Source: Streptomyces griseoflavus (lineage in GTDB: Bacteria > Actinomycetota > Actinomycetes > Streptomycetales > Streptomycetaceae). Taken from it: DNA of 64,000 nt. The stretch spans positions 62,001 to 126,000 of the forward strand of contig NZ_BMUC01000002.1 in assembly GCF_014649995.1 (NCBI RefSeq). The letters are read 5' to 3'. Every line of letters starts with the position of its first letter. Position 1 is the stretch's first letter. A model generated the notes under the pieces. That model worked only from the letters and a program-made list of their open reading frames with translations, had not been told where the DNA came from and did not search any database. This document shows positions 60,901 to 64,000 of this stretch, one piece after another. A program made the position numbers and the translations under genes.

Positions 60901-62125
60901 GCCCGCACCGCTGCCCGCGCCGCGGGCCGCTCAGCCGTTGCCCGAGGAGGCGGCGGCGCCCGTGGATCCGAACTCGACGCAAGGACGCGCGATCAGCGTG
61001 CGGACGCTGGGGCAGGGCGTGCCGTTCAACCGGCAGGCCGCCCAGGTCCAGCAGCCGCTGCCCACGGCCACCCCTCCCCCGCACCAGCCGGGCGGCTCCG
61101 GACGCCGCCGCAAACTCGGTACGCGCCCCGACGCGGCCGCGGGCACCGGCGCCGAACAGAACGGTGGCCCGCACCCGACGGCCGAGCCCGCGCAGGCACC
61201 GGCACCGCAGCAGGGCCTCGCCCAGGCACAGCCGTCCGTCGCCGGCCAGTCCCGGCTCGCGCCCCAGGCCGAGGCCGCCGGACGCTCGTACGCCATAGGC
61301 GCGCCCGACGCGGACGCCGCAGAGGGGCCCGAACCGCTGGACGGACCGGGCGGTGCCGTCGAGGTGGCGGACCCCCCGCGTCCGCAGCCGATGGACGACG
61401 AGCTGCCGCCGGAGCCGCTGGACAACCCGCGCCGGCTGCTGGTGTGGCCCGCGCCGGACGTCTCGACGCAGCAGGCGCTGAGCGACCGCGGCTACCGGCC
61501 GGTGATCGTGCACTCGCGCGAGGAGGTCGACGCGCAGATCGCGGCCTTCCCCGCCGCGCTGTTCGTGGACCCGCTGACCGGGCCCATCACGCGTACGGCG
61601 CTGCAGTCGCTGCGGCAGGCGGCGGTGGCGGCCGAGGTGCCGGTGCTGGTCACGGCCGGGCTCGGGCAGGCCTCGCGCGACGCCGCGTACGGCGCCGACC
61701 CCGCCGTCCTGCTGAAGGCGCTCGCGCCCCGCGACAGTGAGCAGCACCCTCCGCGCGTGCTGCTGATCGAGGAGCACGCGGAGATCGCGCTGGCGCTGAC
61801 CGGGACGCTGGAGCGGCGCGGGATGCAGGTGGCCCGGGCCGCGAGCGACGCGGACGCGGTGGCGCTGGCGGGGCAGTTCCGGCCGAACCTCGTGGTGATG
61901 GACCTGATGCAGGTGCACCGCCGGCAGGCCGGGATCATCGACTGGCTGCGGGCGAACGGACAGCTCGACCGCACCCCGCTGGTCGTCTACACGGCCGCCG
62001 TCGACCCGGCGGACCTGCCGCGGCTGGCCTCCGGCGAGACGGTGCTGTTCCTCGCGGAGCGGTCCACCAGCACCGAGGTGCAGGACAGGATCGTCGACCT
62101 GCTCTCGCGGATCGGGACCAACTGA
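57914..62125 (+). CDS. Giant PAS / degenerate hybrid histidine kinase with disordered linker
   Basis: A 1403-residue regulatory protein. PAS 1 (about 12-125: LPDALVLVNANGTVVNAN), PAS 2 (150-265: ASEGVVGTDTDGRIVLVNPAAAQILGY), coiled coil (275-345), a histidine-kinase-like helical pair in which the phospho-His is replaced (GRSLRGPLDEL, Arg351), a poor ATPase-like domain (430-550) without a clear N-box, then about 610 residues of Ala/Pro/Gln linker, then two receiver-like domains. The first (about 1171-1270) has FVDPLTG and VTAGLG; the second (about 1279-1400) has IEEHAE, VMDLMQ and VYTAA but no receiver Lys. It should act by binding rather than as a kinase. GTG start with GGGAGGAAG. Confidence 0.85.
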   Translation: MSSRPSRGAARLAAILDALPDALVLVNANGTVVNANTIALEAFETPGTALVGRGLLDLLPQFDSKLIPGSMRRPDHIDPRARTKPTRMTARRTDGSEFPVEVTSANLDTGQQAYDSYGYAGDELLMLVVRDLSGTVDTEAELARSQRQTEMILRAASEGVVGTDTDGRIVLVNPAAAQILGYRAGELGGRELHTLVLHSRADGSPFPYDESPLADTLRSGRKHRVRGQVLYSKSGDKLPVDLTTAPVRDGDQLVGAVMTFLDRRPYDALVREKEAAEREHAEELERLAEEHGSELTALRQGHISELERIGEKHAEELAANEERYAALGEREKDRYEALAARHEQLLTLLGRSLRGPLDELRRELSALAADDAGQLWPEANQVLHHLSAGYARITTLIDNVLGYQRLDVGAEQVARTKVMLDAVVAAGVDGAVELIGPGRVQFAVHAPPIEAEVDPRLLATALAHLVADVAGVDATGNTPLSAGGYLDNTVVVAAAQRGEVVRIEVRGPYGGGDPVHEPIVRGIVRAHGGVLQTHEVPGMSGSAFVLEVPIGGGAGAVAAAPAPIPAEAPVPGEAPVPGEAQVPAVEAGGGRRRARRSSVDAFLDGEVPGADDGADAGTEPTGQEPAGTPPTGRRRRRAAAEQPAQAQLPAPASGEGAVASGGTGRRRGRPAEDASASAPLELAGGGVSEGAVVTAAEHAAGAAASNTGLGGTVPPQGVPAPAGRRAGQGAGEQQALPPALPAPATGRNGAAGPPQSAEVAVHVPAQASGQTEQQPTGRRRRALAAATERAAAQEAAPRTVFALPPAEADQGEQAGQAEVVGQPVPAGAHGSAAPAAHGGAPAGDGRHDAVPHDQADDHTPPQPHPTSAPTGRRRRAVAQPAETAPVAPVAPVVQAPAAPEQWGAVPPQGVPAQGHPEPPAQAQAQASAPLPPAQPLPAETAPAPAQVTPAEGTPVPQPWPAGDGSGAGTPAPQGPNPPQPTTPAGGTPLPPEGAPLPAPLPAPRAAQPLPEEAAAPVDPNSTQGRAISVRTLGQGVPFNRQAAQVQQPLPTATPPPHQPGGSGRRRKLGTRPDAAAGTGAEQNGGPHPTAEPAQAPAPQQGLAQAQPSVAGQSRLAPQAEAAGRSYAIGAPDADAAEGPEPLDGPGGAVEVADPPRPQPMDDELPPEPLDNPRRLLVWPAPDVSTQQALSDRGYRPVIVHSREEVDAQIAAFPAALFVDPLTGPITRTALQSLRQAAVAAEVPVLVTAGLGQASRDAAYGADPAVLLKALAPRDSEQHPPRVLLIEEHAEIALALTGTLERRGMQVARAASDADAVALAGQFRPNLVVMDLMQVHRRQAGIIDWLRANGQLDRTPLVVYTAAVDPADLPRLASGETVLFLAERSTSTEVQDRIVDLLSRIGTN

Positions 62126-62208
62126 CCGGGTCCGGCCCGTGAACGGCGTGCGCCGGGCGGTGAGCGGGGGGTCTCCCGCTCACCGCCCGGCGCGTCGCCG
62201 TCCGTGCG

Positions 62209-63864
<1,656 letters not shown>

Positions 63865-63921
63865 GGCGTCCTCCTGGGCGACATCGCCTACACGTCGGTA
63901 CGGGTTGCGCTGATTCTGCGC

Positions 63922-63939
63922 ACATACCGCGCGGTATGT
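63922..63939. promoter_or_regulatory. Perfect 18-base palindromic operator before the acyl-CoA ligase
   Basis: ACATACCGCGCGGTATGT, symmetric over all 18 bases, typical of TetR-family operators of lipid metabolism. A second palindrome TGATCGATCA stands at 63955-63964. Confidence 0.75.
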
Positions 63940-64000
63940 CACTAGGCGGACGGATGATCGATCACCCGGCATCGAAGGGCTTTCCCCCTCGATTTCAGCT

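Noticed and set aside
57770-61918. 1382-codon open frame opposite the giant PAS gene
   Set aside because: Arg/Gly-rich mirror of a real coding frame with clear PAS and receiver domains.

Overview
The window is a stretch of actinobacterial chromosome, almost certainly from a Streptomyces. GC content is very high, GTG starts are common, many genes have Streptomyces-type -10 boxes directly upstream of the start codon, and the gene order (purL-purQ-purS-lsr2-like-tRNA-Gly-purC-purD-dnaX-SRP RNA-tRNA-Ser, then upp-tadA-tRNA-Ser-two SigB-family sigma factors) matches, from memory, the part of the S. coelicolor core around SCO4079 to SCO4034. I saw no phage, insertion sequence or CRISPR. This is core chromosome with small accessory modules inserted.

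Bases 1-12.7k hold purine biosynthesis genes on the minus strand: purF (5' part only), purS-purQ-purL as a coupled operon, and purC. Among them lie a META-domain lipoprotein, a mycothiol-dependent-enzyme-like protein, an ArsR-type repressor with a clear palindromic operator plus an M23 peptidase, an Lsr2-family nucleoid protein, two tRNA-Gly genes, and an ABC transporter/two-component cassette closed by a second, nearly identical tRNA-Gly(GCC). Bases 12.7k-22k hold a dimethylformamidase-like protein, an M48-like protein without its metal-binding motif, purD, dnaX, the small SRP RNA, tRNA-Ser(GGA) and a SUKH-domain protein.

Bases 22k-31.6k are more accessory: a DM13 protein and a CopC-CopD-YtkA copper protein, then an iron-linked module. 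A near-perfect iron box (29290-29308) lies between a four-gene coupled minus-strand operon (Ntn-hydrolase acylase, AlcB-like acetyltransferase, cupin, SDR) and a plus-strand siderophore-interacting flavoreductase. An 888-base gene-free, extremely GC-rich stretch follows.

Bases 31.6k-43k run from a small ParB-like protein and a LytR_C protein through upp, tadA with its partner, tRNA-Ser(CGA), two sigma factors, and a MarR-regulated operon in which an MFS exporter carries three carboxypeptidase-regulatory-like domains and its neighbour is a YceI protein with one more. A GAF-ANTAR antiterminator and a STAS protein follow.

Bases 43k-54k contain a TetR/MFS efflux operon with a 38-base operator, and a four-gene operon (response regulator, sensor kinase, polyprenyl-phosphate sugar synthase fused to GtrA, GT39 transferase) that looks like signal-controlled lipid-linked glycosylation. 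Bases 54k-64k contain small membrane and channel genes, a BBE-type flavoenzyme behind a Crp-like site, tRNA-Arg and tRNA-Ser, a 1403-residue degenerate hybrid kinase with a huge disordered linker carrying repeated basic motifs, and an acyl-CoA ligase behind a perfect 18-base palindrome.
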